A stretch of DNA of 64,000 nt. Source: Sporolactobacillus kofuensis. GTDB lineage: Bacteria; Bacillota; Bacilli; Bacillales; Sporolactobacillaceae. Shown in pieces: positions 42,676 to 51,076 of this stretch. Both the position numbers and the translations under genes were made by a program. Within the stretch, counting starts at the first letter, position 1. The number at the start of each line of letters is the position of its first letter. The DNA is taken from NCBI RefSeq assembly GCF_024125425.1, contig NZ_JAMXWN010000002.1, positions 186,001 to 250,000 of the forward strand. Direction: 5' to 3'. Below the pieces are notes generated by a model. The model had not been told where the DNA came from and did no database searches. It worked only from the letters and a program-made list of their open reading frames with translations.

Positions 42676-43386
42676 ATGAATGATCTAAATGTAAAGATTT
42701 ATGCCGACGGTGCGGTGCTTAGCGATATGCTCTCAGCCTATGAATCTGGTTTCGTTAGTGGATTTACAACAAATCCAAGCCTCATGAAGAAGGCGGGGGT
42801 AACCGACTACGTGGCATTCGCCAAAGACGTTGTTGAGAAAATTCCGGACTTGCCTCTCTCTTTTGAGGTGTTTGCAGACGATTTCGAAACGATGGAAAAA
42901 GAAGCAGAGAAGATCCATTCTTTCGGAAAAAATGTCTTCATCAAGATTCCGATTACTAATACAAAAGGGGAATCCTCGATTCCACTCATCAAGAAGCTCG
43001 AAGATAAGGGCTATTCATTAAATGTAACGGCAATTTTGACAATTAAGCAAGTCGAAGAAACAGTTGCTGCGCTGAATCCGGACGTTGAAAACATTGTCTC
43101 CGTATTCGCAGGGCGTATCGCTGATACAGGTGTTGATCCCATCCCATACATGAAAAAGTCTGTTGAGATCTGCAAGACGAAAAAAGGAGCGAATTTGCTA
43201 TGGGCAAGCTCGCGAGAATTGTTCAATGTCTATGAAGCAGACCGACTAGGGGTCGACATTATCACATGCACACCCGAAATAATTTCCAAATTGAAAAAGG
43301 TAGGAACACCGCTCGAACAATTGTCCCTTGATACAGTAAAAGGATTTAATAAAGATATTCAGACACTCGGCTATTCTATTTTATAA
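42676..43386 (+). CDS. tal: Transaldolase family protein
   Basis: A protein of 236 residues from ATG 42676; GGAGG at 42661-42665 favours it over the ATG at 42667, which is only one base away from the motif. It has KIYADGAVLSDMLSAYESGF and GFTTNPSLMKKAGV, the Schiff-base lysine in NVFIKIPITNTKG, LNVTAILTIKQVEE, SVFAGRIADTGVDP and LLWASSRELFN, all marking the small transaldolase/fructose-6-phosphate aldolase group. The SR after WAS and the tkt gene 54 bp downstream support a pentose-phosphate transaldolase exchanging three-carbon units. Confidence 0.9.
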   Translation: MNDLNVKIYADGAVLSDMLSAYESGFVSGFTTNPSLMKKAGVTDYVAFAKDVVEKIPDLPLSFEVFADDFETMEKEAEKIHSFGKNVFIKIPITNTKGESSIPLIKKLEDKGYSLNVTAILTIKQVEETVAALNPDVENIVSVFAGRIADTGVDPIPYMKKSVEICKTKKGANLLWASSRELFNVYEADRLGVDIITCTPEIISKLKKVGTPLEQLSLDTVKGFNKDIQTLGYSIL

Positions 43387-43393
43387 ATTATTC

Positions 43394-43407
43394 TGTAAAC
43401 GCTTAAA
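43394..43407 (+). promoter_or_regulatory. Candidate cre site (CcpA operator) before tkt
   Basis: TGTAAACGCTTAAA fits the cre consensus TGWAANCGNTNWCA with one mismatch, at position 13. It lies between the transaldolase stop and the tkt start, about 35 bp upstream of the ATG. Confidence 0.45.
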
Positions 43408-43440
43408 TTGTCGGCTATTGTCGATATAAGGAGGGCCACG

Positions 43441-45453
43441 ATGACAACAGTTCTTGAACAATTATCGATTAATACGATTCGTACGTTATCTATAGATGCC
43501 ATTAACAAGGCGAATTCCGGACACCCCGGACTGCCGATGGGGGCAGCGCCGATGGCTTATACGTTGTGGGCGAAGAAGTTAAAGCACAACCCGGCTGATC
43601 CGAAATGGTTCGATCGTGACCGTTTTGTCTTATCTGCCGGTCATGGTTCGATGCTCTTATATAGTCTTCTACACCTTTTCAACTATGGATTGTCCGTGGA
43701 AGAAATTAAGCAATTCCGCCAATGGGGAAGCCTGACCCCAGGTCATCCGGAATACGGCCACACTGTCGGCGTCGAAGCGACTACTGGCCCGCTTGGGCAG
43801 GGCATCGCCATGGCTGTTGGCATGGCGATGGCGGAAGCGCATCTTTCCGCTACTTATAACCGTGATGGCTATCCAATTATCAATCATCACACCTATGCAC
43901 TTTGCGGCGATGGTGATTTGATGGAAGGTGTTGCCTCGGAAGCTGCGTCATTAGCCGGACGATTGAAACTTGGAAAATTGGTATTGCTCTATGACTCGAA
44001 TAAGATCTCACTGGATGGCCAATTGAACATGTCTTTTACTGAACAGGTGCGTCAGCGCTTTGATGCATACGGCTGGCAGACACTATTGGTAGAAGACGGT
44101 AATGATGTTGAAATGATTCAGACAGCACTGGATCAAGCGACCGCTGAACAAGAACGCCCAACTTTGATTGAAGTGCGCACGACCATTGGATTTGGTGCGC
44201 CACATCTTGCAGGAACAAATAAGATCCACGGTAACCCGCTCGGGGATGAAGAAACAGCTGAGACAAAGAAAAGTTACGGCTGGGCTCATGAACCCTTCCA
44301 TGTACCGGAAGAAGTACGGGCGCATTTCCTGAAACTGAACACGACGGAAGCACAAGTTCAGGCAGATTGGCAAAGCCAATTTGATGCATACGCCGAAGCT
44401 TATCCGGAACTTGCAGCGCAGCTGAAGGCAGCGATCAGTGGAAAACTTGCGGACGATTATGCAGATCAATTGCCGATCTATGCTACAGGAACAAAGAAAG
44501 CGACACGCCAAACTTCCGGCGAAGTGATTAATGCTCTCGCAAAAACGGTACCGGCCTTGTTCGGTGGTGCTGCGGATCTTGCTTCTTCCACTAAGACGGC
44601 GATCAAAGAAGGCGGTGAGTTCCTTCCGGAATCTTACAGCGGTCGCAACATTTGGTTTGGGGTTCGCGAATTCGCCATGAGTGCAGCGGTTAACGGCATG
44701 GCGCTGCATGGCGGTGTGCTTCCATTCGGATCAACGTTCTTCACTTTTTCCGATTATGCAAAACCGGCGATTCGTCTGGCGGCATTAATGGGCATACCAT
44801 CGATCTTCGTGTTCACGCACGACTCTATCGCTGTCGGAGAAGACGGACCGACCCACGAACCAATCGAACAATTAGCCGGGCTCCGTGCGATCCCGAACTT
44901 AAATGTACTCCGTCCGGCAGATGGGAATGAAGTCCGGGAAGCATGGAAGATTGCTTTGGAAAGCCCAAATCGCCCAACCGTATTGGTCCTGACCCGACAG
45001 AATGTGGAGACGTTCGATGGAGAGTTGGATGATGCACACGAAGGTGTGCGCCGCGGTGGTTATATCGTTAGTGAAGCCAAGGAGGGAAAACCGGAAGGGA
45101 TACTCATTGCGACGGGTTCTGAAGTTGGAATTGCGATCCAAGCGCAACAATTGCTCGAAAAGGAAAAAATTTTCGTGCGCGTCGTCAGCCTGCCCTCATG
45201 GGAATTGTTCCGTGAACAATCAGAAGAGTACAAACAAATGATTCTTCCGAGCGAAATCCGTGCACGCCTCGGTATTGAAATGGCAGCTTCTCTCGGTTGG
45301 CAAGAATTTGTCGGTGCAGAAGGTGGCCTGGTGACAATTGATCGTTTTGGCACATCTGCACCAGCTGGGATCGTATCTAAAGAATACGGTTTTACGCCAG
45401 AGAATGTGGCTTATCAATTCAAACAGCTGCAGTCATCAAAACAAAAAATATAG
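43441..45453 (+). CDS. tkt: Transketolase
   Basis: A protein of 670 residues from ATG 43441, with AAGGAGGG eight bases upstream; the frame is open to 43408 without a ribosome binding site. The thiamine-diphosphate domain has [31 protein letters not shown] and the [18 protein letters not shown] ThDP motif; the middle domain has [16 protein letters not shown] and [23 protein letters not shown]-terminal domain follows ([14 protein letters not shown]). It exchanges two-carbon ketol units in the pentose phosphate pathway and here follows tal, forming a non-oxidative pentose-phosphate pair. A bidirectional terminator follows. Confidence 0.96.
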   Translation: MTTVLEQLSINTIRTLSIDAINKANSGHPGLPMGAAPMAYTLWAKKLKHNPADPKWFDRDRFVLSAGHGSMLLYSLLHLFNYGLSVEEIKQFRQWGSLTPGHPEYGHTVGVEATTGPLGQGIAMAVGMAMAEAHLSATYNRDGYPIINHHTYALCGDGDLMEGVASEAASLAGRLKLGKLVLLYDSNKISLDGQLNMSFTEQVRQRFDAYGWQTLLVEDGNDVEMIQTALDQATAEQERPTLIEVRTTIGFGAPHLAGTNKIHGNPLGDEETAETKKSYGWAHEPFHVPEEVRAHFLKLNTTEAQVQADWQSQFDAYAEAYPELAAQLKAAISGKLADDYADQLPIYATGTKKATRQTSGEVINALAKTVPALFGGAADLASSTKTAIKEGGEFLPESYSGRNIWFGVREFAMSAAVNGMALHGGVLPFGSTFFTFSDYAKPAIRLAALMGIPSIFVFTHDSIAVGEDGPTHEPIEQLAGLRAIPNLNVLRPADGNEVREAWKIALESPNRPTVLVLTRQNVETFDGELDDAHEGVRRGGYIVSEAKEGKPEGILIATGSEVGIAIQAQQLLEKEKIFVRVVSLPSWELFREQSEEYKQMILPSEIRARLGIEMAASLGWQEFVGAEGGLVTIDRFGTSAPAGIVSKEYGFTPENVAYQFKQLQSSKQKI

Positions 45454-45513
45454 GTGCATAGTAGTACACCAGTCATGCTCCTATCCTCTCTCATCTTATA
45501 CTAGGAAATAAAA

Positions 45514-45560
45514 AAACAAGCCGGATGTAGAAGAATGTGTTCTGCATTCGGCTTGTTTCT
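45514..45560. terminator. Bidirectional terminator between tkt and ridA
   Basis: AACAAGCCGGATGTAGAA and its near-complement (TTCTGCATTCGGCTTGTT, one mismatch) pair around a 7-nt loop, with A and T tracts on either side. Confidence 0.85.
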
Positions 45561-45564
45561 CTGT

Positions 45565-45948
45565 TTACCTTCGATAAGCAACGCAAGAGATTTCTAGTTT
45601 CGCGTTCTTTGGCAGAGCAGCGACTTGAATAGCGCAGCGTGCCGGCAAAATTTCGCCTGTGAAATAAGTTGAGTAAATAGTGTTAACGGTGGCAAAATCG
45701 TTGATATCTGCAAGATAGACCGTTGCATTGACAACGTTTGAAAAATCGAGTCCGGCTTCATTTAACACAGCCTTCAAGTTAAGAAAGACACGAGTGGCTT
45801 GTGCTTCAATGTCGCCTGGGACAAGTTCCCCTGTTGACGGGTCAAGTGCAATCTGTCCGGATGCAAACAGAAAATCACCAGCCACAACACCTTGAGAATA
45901 CGGCCCAACTGCCTTAGGAGCGGCATTCGTTGCGATTTGTTTTTTCAT
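45565..45948 (-). CDS. ridA: RidA family enamine/imine deaminase
   Basis: A protein of 127 residues, normal for the family. It contains KAVGPYSQGVVAGDFLFASGQIALDP, NLKAVLNEAGLDFSNVVNATVYL, the catalytic arginine and glutamate context in LPARCAIQVAALPKNAKLEISCVA. It hydrolyses reactive enamines from pyridoxal-phosphate enzymes, protecting the cell, in the cytoplasm. It is convergent with tkt and co-directional with the RpiR-type gene 170 bp away. AGGTATGA lies before the ATG. Confidence 0.93.
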   Translation of the reverse strand: MKKQIATNAAPKAVGPYSQGVVAGDFLFASGQIALDPSTGELVPGDIEAQATRVFLNLKAVLNEAGLDFSNVVNATVYLADINDFATVNTIYSTYFTGEILPARCAIQVAALPKNAKLEISCVAYRR

Positions 45949-46118
45949 GTAATCATACCTCCAGATGCGTAGCGGCTAACCTTAATCTATAGGACATCAG
46001 CCTAACAAGCCGCGAGTGATTAATTCTTTCTATTATTTTAACACGGATTTCGAAACATTCTTAACACGATAATTTTATTTATTCGATTAACAAATAGAGA
46101 GTATGTAGGATTACCCAA

Positions 46119-46898
46119 TTACTCGCGCGTCCGTATTGCATAGGCATCGAGAATAATTCTTGCCATCACTTGAAGGGGGAGGCGCGAGCGTACTTCATAG
46201 TCAGGAAAATACGAAACTTTCGATTTGTAGCCGACTAGAGCCAATTCAGACAAAGCATAGATCGGGCTTTCGCGATTTGCAGTCAATGTAATTGTGCTGA
46301 CGCCATTCGCTTTGCAATTCTTCGCTGCCTCAACCAGTTCCTCTGTGTAGCCATTAAGTGAAATCAAAAGTACCACATCTTGTTTTTGGATGCGTTTGCT
46401 CATGGTCTTGATAATATTCGGGTCGTCGTGCATCTCGCAATATTTGCCTGCGAGTTGAAATTTGATGGTCATCTCTTTGGCAATTAACTCTGAGAAACCA
46501 CGCGCAAACAGCACAATTTTACGGGCATAGATAATCTTCTGCAGCACGTCTTCAATCGTTCCTCGATCCAGCATTTGGATCGTTTTGCTGACCTCCTGCT
46601 CGTTCTTCAATATCGCTTCTTTGATTTTATTGTCCACTTTTTCTACTACTGAAAATTCTGGAGACAACTGATGTTCATCCTTGAGACGAATTTTGAATGA
46701 TGTAAATCCATCATAGCCCAACTTTTTCATCGTACGCACGATCGTTGCAGTTGATACATTGGCTTTCTCACTCAAACGGACGATTGATATCTTCGGCATG
46801 TCACTAATGTGATCTTGGATGTAACGGAGCAAAAATTTTTCACTGTCGCTCAATCGATCAAAGTGTTGATTGACGCGTTCAAAGAATGTTAAATCCAT
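46119..46898 (-). CDS. RpiR/MurR-family sugar-phosphate-sensing regulator
   Basis: A protein of 259 residues from ATG 46898, with GGAGG five bases upstream; the frame is open to 47018 without support. The N-terminal helix-turn-helix domain (about 1-77) reads FFERVNQHFDRLSDSEKFLL, IVRLSEKANVSTATIVRTMKKLGY; the C-terminal SIS domain (about 120-240) reads RKIVLFARGFSELIAKEM, VVLLISLNGYTEELVEAAK and GVSTITLTAN. Such proteins sense phosphosugars. It diverges from fruK-fruA across about 120 bp and is likely to control them, taking the place of the usual DeoR-type FruR. An inverted repeat GAAAACATTTTC (46945-46956) in the gap is an operator candidate. Confidence 0.88.
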   Translation of the reverse strand: MDLTFFERVNQHFDRLSDSEKFLLRYIQDHISDMPKISIVRLSEKANVSTATIVRTMKKLGYDGFTSFKIRLKDEHQLSPEFSVVEKVDNKIKEAILKNEQEVSKTIQMLDRGTIEDVLQKIIYARKIVLFARGFSELIAKEMTIKFQLAGKYCEMHDDPNIIKTMSKRIQKQDVVLLISLNGYTEELVEAAKNCKANGVSTITLTANRESPIYALSELALVGYKSKVSYFPDYEVRSRLPLQVMARIILDAYAIRTRE

Positions 46899-46944
46899 GA
46901 TGACCTCCAATTTGAAAACCTTTACATTGATTATAGCCTTTTTG

Positions 46945-46956
46945 GAAAACATTTTC
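46945..46956. promoter_or_regulatory. Inverted-repeat operator candidate between rpiR-type gene and fruK
   Basis: GAAAACATTTTC is a near-perfect palindrome (GAAAA, CA, TTTTC) about 70 bp upstream of fruK and about 45 bp upstream of the regulator start. It is a candidate binding site for the RpiR-type protein; the role is inference. Confidence 0.35.
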
Positions 46957-47016
46957 ACTGTAAAACATGTCACAATAGAACTATAGAAAGAGGCAAGTGA
47001 AAGTGAGGGATGAACC

Positions 47017-47961
47017 ATGATTTATACATGTACAATGAATCCGGCTATTGACTTATTTACTAAATTTGAACACTTCAAACCTCATGTCGTCAATCGCAGT
47101 GTGTTTGAAGATTATCAGGCAAACGGTAAAACAATTAATATTTCATTTATGTTGAAGAAAATGGGCATAGACAGTGTGGCTATCGGTTTTCTCGGTGGTT
47201 TTACCGGACGCTATATCGAAGAAGAATTGAGAAAGACTGGTATTCGTACCGATTTTGTGTCCATTGAAGGAATAACACGCATTAATACATTTATCAAAGC
47301 AGAAGCCCATGAATATAAAGCGGTGAATCGAGGTCCTGAAATCAGTGCTTCTGCCCAAGAACAACTGATCGGAAAAATCAGCCGACTCGGACCAGAGGAT
47401 ATTTTGTTTGTGTCTGGAAGCTTACCAAGAGGTGTTCAGGATTCGATTCTGAAGAAAATTTCCGAACTGTCTCGGAAAAATGGATTTGATCTCATTCTTG
47501 ATGTGAGTTCGAAGACTTTGCTGAGCTGTCTTGAAGATCAGCCTTATCTCATCAAGCCAAGTGATGAAGAACTTGCAGCATGGCTGGACGTTGATCCGTT
47601 AAGTTTCGATAATGAAGAGAACCTGATCACTGCTGCAGAGAAACTTCTGAAAAAAGGTGCACAGAGAATTCTTGTCTCACGTGGCGAAAAAGGAACAATG
47701 TATGCAGATCGTGAACATCTCCTGTTCACCTCCGCACCGAAAGGAGAAGTTGTTAATACAGCATGCGCGGGAGATACGCTACTTGGTACTTTTATCGGAT
47801 CACTGATACAAAATAAGCGTTTGGAAGATGCATTAATCTTTGCAACAGCGGCAGGCTCATCGACAGCATTTACAGCCGGACTCAGTGATTTAAAGGATGT
47901 TCCGGAATTAATGAAACAAATACAATTGACTTCAAATTTGAAGGGGGTTAGAGAATCATGA
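47017..47961 (+). CDS. fruK: 1-phosphofructokinase
   Basis: A protein of 314 residues of the PfkB family. It starts YTCTMNPAIDLFTKFE, has GKTINISFMLKKMGIDSVAIGFLGGFTG, the ILFVSGSLPRGVQDSI substrate loop and VNTACAGDTLLGTFIGSLI with the catalytic aspartate. The NPAID opening and context mark 1-phosphofructokinase rather than LacC. It makes fructose-1,6-bisphosphate from the fructose-1-phosphate delivered by the PTS protein encoded next. The genes overlap by four bases (ATGA). AAAGTGAGGG precedes the ATG. Confidence 0.92.
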   Translation: MIYTCTMNPAIDLFTKFEHFKPHVVNRSVFEDYQANGKTINISFMLKKMGIDSVAIGFLGGFTGRYIEEELRKTGIRTDFVSIEGITRINTFIKAEAHEYKAVNRGPEISASAQEQLIGKISRLGPEDILFVSGSLPRGVQDSILKKISELSRKNGFDLILDVSSKTLLSCLEDQPYLIKPSDEELAAWLDVDPLSFDNEENLITAAEKLLKKGAQRILVSRGEKGTMYADREHLLFTSAPKGEVVNTACAGDTLLGTFIGSLIQNKRLEDALIFATAAGSSTAFTAGLSDLKDVPELMKQIQLTSNLKGVRES

Positions 47962-49871
47962 CAAAAATTATTGCAGCGACCGGTTGTCCCACAGGTATTG
48001 CGCATACATTTATGGCAAAAAAAGCGCTAGAGGATGCCGCAAAGGCGAAAGGCATTGAGATTAAGGTTGAGACGCATGGCCAAACCGGCATTGAAAATGG
48101 GCTCACGCCAAAAGAAATTGCTGAAGCAGATGGCGTCATTATTGCAGCGGATAAAGATGTTGATGAGGATCGATTTGCAGGAAAACGAGTCATCAAGGTA
48201 TCGGTAACGAAGGGAATCAAAGAACCGGATAAACTGATTGATGAACTTGTAAACGGTTCCGTTCCTTTATTTAAAAGTGGACAAACACCGAGCGGAGGCA
48301 GTTCTGAAATCAGTGTTGAGAAAGAGTCCTACGCACATAAACTGTACGTCTATCTCATGAATGGCGTTTCCCATATGTTGCCGGTTGTTGTCGCAGGTGG
48401 TGTATTGCTTGCTATTTCCTTCATGTTCGGCATCAACTCAGCAGATCCGAAAAGTCATGAATACAATGTATTTGCCGCAAACTTGAATGCAATTGGTAAA
48501 ATTGGTCTTGGCTTGATGGTTCCAATTCTCTCAGCGTATATTGCGCAGGCAATTGGGAAACGGACCGGGCTCGTTATTGGCTTCATCACCGGCATGATTG
48601 CCTTTACGAATGGAACGGGTTTTCTTGGTGGCATTGTCAGTGGGTTCTTATCCGGCTACCTCGTTTTAATGCTGGACTATTTCCTGAAGGGGTTACCGAA
48701 ACAATTTGACGGATTGAAATCAATCTTTCTTCTTCCGGTTTTGGGTGGATTCATTGGTGGGTATATCATGATCCTCCTTTCTTCACCAATGACTGCAATT
48801 AACCAGGGCATGATGCATTTTCTAACCAACATGCAAAACCAAAGTCCGTTAATCCTTGGTCTTATAATCGGCGTCATGTGCGCATTTGACATGGGTGGAC
48901 CTATAAACAAAGCAGCATATGTTACCGGTGTAGCGTTACTTGGACAAGGAAATTTCTACTTCATGGCCGGAGTTTCAGCGGCTTGTATCGCACCACCAAT
49001 CGCTACCGGATTCGCAGTACTCTTTGCTGGCAAATATTTTGAAAAAGAAGAGCGGAACGCAGGTTATGTCAATTTCCTACTCGGCTCAACACATATTACT
49101 GAAGGTGCAATTCCTTTTGCAGCGAAAAGTCCAATCACGGTGATTCCATCCTTGATGGTTGGTTCATCGATAGCAGCCATTCTGACTTATTATATGAAGG
49201 TGCAGGTTCCGGCACCACATGGCGGCTTCATTGTCCTGCCGATTGTCACACATCCATTCTTATGGGTCATTGCGATCCTCTTGGGATCACTCGTTTCCGG
49301 TTATTTGATTGCCATGGATCAAAAGCGTCGTTTTCTTAAAAATAAGAGAGCAAGTCTTGCCACACAAACCGCAGCACGGGCTACACAAAGCACAAATACT
49401 GCAAGTCAAGAAGTCGCTCCAGCCGTAGAACAAGCGGGCTTGTTGACAAAAGATAACATCTTCTTTGAAAAAGGTATTGAAACGAAAGACGAACTGTTCC
49501 GCTTTATCGCACAGAAAATGAAGGCAAAAGGGATCATTATCGATCAGGATCAGCTCATTGACGCTTTTCAGAATCGTGAAAAGCAAAGCTCGACCGGTAT
49601 GGAAGGCGGTTTCGCCATTCCCCATGCTCAATCGGAAACGATCAGACAGGCAGCGATGCTCGTCGTTAAACTGACCGATCCGATTACCGATTGGCTGACG
49701 TTAGACCAAAAGCCCGTCCGCTTTGTCATTGCTTTCTTGATCCCACCGAAAGGCAGCAGTGCTCATCTGCATTACCTTTCTGAGACAGCGCAGAAGCTCG
49801 TTGACAAGGATACGGTGCACCAATTGATTACTGCCGAGCGCGCTGATCAGATATACACACTACTGAAATAA
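47958..49871 (+). CDS. fruA: Fructose PTS permease, EIIBCA fusion
   Basis: A protein of 637 residues. The IIB domain comes first (about 1-100) with IIAATGCPTGIAHTFMAKK (phospho-Cys C10), then IIC (about 125-465) with membrane helices, RTGLVIGFITGMIAFTNGTG and GGPINKAAYVTGVALL, a linker rich in A, T and Q, and IIA (about 490-637) with TGMEGGFAIPHAQSE (phospho-His about 556). The order B-C-A differs from the A-B-C order usual in bacilli. It imports fructose while phosphorylating it to fructose-1-phosphate for FruK. A strong terminator follows at 49891-49926. Confidence 0.93.
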   Translation: MTKIIAATGCPTGIAHTFMAKKALEDAAKAKGIEIKVETHGQTGIENGLTPKEIAEADGVIIAADKDVDEDRFAGKRVIKVSVTKGIKEPDKLIDELVNGSVPLFKSGQTPSGGSSEISVEKESYAHKLYVYLMNGVSHMLPVVVAGGVLLAISFMFGINSADPKSHEYNVFAANLNAIGKIGLGLMVPILSAYIAQAIGKRTGLVIGFITGMIAFTNGTGFLGGIVSGFLSGYLVLMLDYFLKGLPKQFDGLKSIFLLPVLGGFIGGYIMILLSSPMTAINQGMMHFLTNMQNQSPLILGLIIGVMCAFDMGGPINKAAYVTGVALLGQGNFYFMAGVSAACIAPPIATGFAVLFAGKYFEKEERNAGYVNFLLGSTHITEGAIPFAAKSPITVIPSLMVGSSIAAILTYYMKVQVPAPHGGFIVLPIVTHPFLWVIAILLGSLVSGYLIAMDQKRRFLKNKRASLATQTAARATQSTNTASQEVAPAVEQAGLLTKDNIFFEKGIETKDELFRFIAQKMKAKGIIIDQDQLIDAFQNREKQSSTGMEGGFAIPHAQSETIRQAAMLVVKLTDPITDWLTLDQKPVRFVIAFLIPPKGSSAHLHYLSETAQKLVDKDTVHQLITAERADQIYTLLK

Positions 49872-49890
49872 CTAAACGAGATGATTAATA

Positions 49891-49926
49891 AAAATGCCTC
49901 CGGTTAACTACTCCGGAGGCATTTTT
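49891..49926 (+). terminator. Terminator after fruA
   Basis: AAAATGCCTCCGG and CCGGAGGCATTTT are perfect arms around a 9-nt loop, with a T run. Confidence 0.9.
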
Positions 49927-50041
49927 CATGTGTTCGTTCAAAACCAATCTCCTATGTTCATAAAACGTAATCCAACTTTTTCAAAGGTGCTCACCATTTT
50001 TTGGTGGATCTTCTACTTACTTCATGTAGGAGGTGATCACA

Positions 50042-50260
50042 ATGGCAAACAGCACAATAACCGCATCCGTATTCGTCATGAATTTGGATGGAGGTCTGGA
50101 TGAGCAAGGGGAGCAAGTGCTGCTCACAAAATCATTCAGAAACATCAAGGCAGCAGCAGCGCATGATGGTCTGTTGGCGGTGGCAGAACAATTAGCTCCG
50201 TTACAGAAGCATCCACTCATTTCTATTGAGCGCAATGACACTGCTGAAATTACGAACTAA
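50042..50260 (+). CDS. DUF1659-type small protein
   Basis: A protein of 72 residues from ATG 50042, with AGGAGGTGATC eight bases upstream, a nearly perfect ribosome binding site. It has ITASVFVMNLDGGLDEQGEQVLLTK and a hydrophobic-helical QLAPLQKHPLISIERNDTAEI end, the pattern of DUF1659 proteins. Function unknown. It leads a trio with the DUF2922-type and YvrJ-type genes, an arrangement seen in other bacilli. The trio sits between the fructose and mannitol operons but has no evident link to either. Confidence 0.82.
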   Translation: MANSTITASVFVMNLDGGLDEQGEQVLLTKSFRNIKAAAAHDGLLAVAEQLAPLQKHPLISIERNDTAEITN

Positions 50261-50304
50261 TTTTTCTTGGATGCACGCACAATAGGGAAAGGAGGAGCTT
50301 CTTG

Positions 50305-50523
50305 ATGAAAAAATTGAATCTTGTGTTTTTGAATACGGAAGGGAAGAGTGTGACGCTTGCACTCAATGATCCGGTTGAACCTGCGGATCCTGCTGCAATT
50401 AAGGCAGCGATGAACACGATTATTGCTCAGAATGTGTTTGTGTCGAAAGGAGGAGATTTGACCGAAATTAAATCGGCGCGTATCTCTGAGAGTAACACAA
50501 CCCCTATTGACTTAGGAGTATAA
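50305..50523 (+). CDS. DUF2922-type small protein
   Basis: A protein of 72 residues from ATG 50305, with AAAGGAGGAGC six bases upstream. It reads KKLNLVFLNTEGKSVTLALN, then DPAAIKAAMNTIIAQNVFVS and ISESNTTPIDLGV, a typical DUF2922 sequence (a small soluble alpha/beta protein of unknown role). It follows the DUF1659-type gene by 44 bp. Confidence 0.85.
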   Translation: MKKLNLVFLNTEGKSVTLALNDPVEPADPAAIKAAMNTIIAQNVFVSKGGDLTEIKSARISESNTTPIDLGV

Positions 50524-50598
50524 GGATTTGGAGGAACCGGAGAGAGGGGGCAGACCTTCTCTTCGGTTTTCTGCTAGTCTATGAAAAGGAGGGTGCTT

Positions 50599-50769
50599 AT
50601 GGAGGTATGGATATCCATGGTCAAAGATGTTGGCTTCCCGGCGGTCGTCACCTTTTTTCTTTTGCACCGTATTGAGGGCAAAATTGACGAGTTGATCCAG
50701 TCGGTTCAGCTGATTCCGCATCATCAGGAAACCATCCGGTCCGAAGAGCCGATCAAGCGTGAGGCCTAA
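50599..50769 (+). CDS. yvrJ: YvrJ family protein
   Basis: A protein of 56 residues from ATG 50599, with AAAGGAGGG five bases upstream. It contains VKDVGFPAVVTFFLLHRIEGKIDELIQS, the YvrJ pattern (a membrane segment then a short amphipathic helix with an E-x-K-x-x-x-L motif). It is the third gene of the trio; its terminator follows at 50862-50898. No function is known. Confidence 0.85.
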   Translation: MEVWISMVKDVGFPAVVTFFLLHRIEGKIDELIQSVQLIPHHQETIRSEEPIKREA

Positions 50770-50861
50770 TTTGATCGGCGGTCATTGCACCCAAGGGTGA
50801 ATGATGTTGAAGCATTGAAAGTCTGACCATTACTTGTGTTTGCGTATAGAATTGAATTGTT

Positions 50862-50898
50862 CCAGTTTTGTCATTGAAAGGATGACAAAACTGGTTTT
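50862..50898 (+). terminator. Terminator after the trio
   Basis: CCAGTTTTGTCAT and ATGACAAAACTGG are perfect arms around a 7-nt loop, followed by TTTT. Confidence 0.85.
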
Positions 50899-50906
50899 AG
50901 TTTGTG

Positions 50907-50988
50907 TTGTTTTGGTGAACGGACACTCATTATAATGGAAATGTAAGAGATATATATAAAGGTTAGCGGAAAAATGTAAGCGGTTTAA
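50907..50988 (+). promoter_or_regulatory. mtlA promoter with candidate cre site
   Basis: A TATAAT at 50931-50936, with TTGTTT 18 bp upstream (50907-50912), is a plausible sigma-A promoter. About 40 bp downstream of the -10, TGTAAGCGGTTTAA (50975-50988) fits the cre consensus with one mismatch. A cre inside the transcribed leader is a roadblock position for CcpA. The mtlA start is a further 90 bp away. Confidence 0.55.
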
Positions 50989-51076
50989 TGAAAACTATTT
51001 TACTACTTAATTTTTTTTCGGAAATGCCTTTCTGTTTATTCCGATGTGAATAAGCAATTTGAAGGAGGAGAAACAC

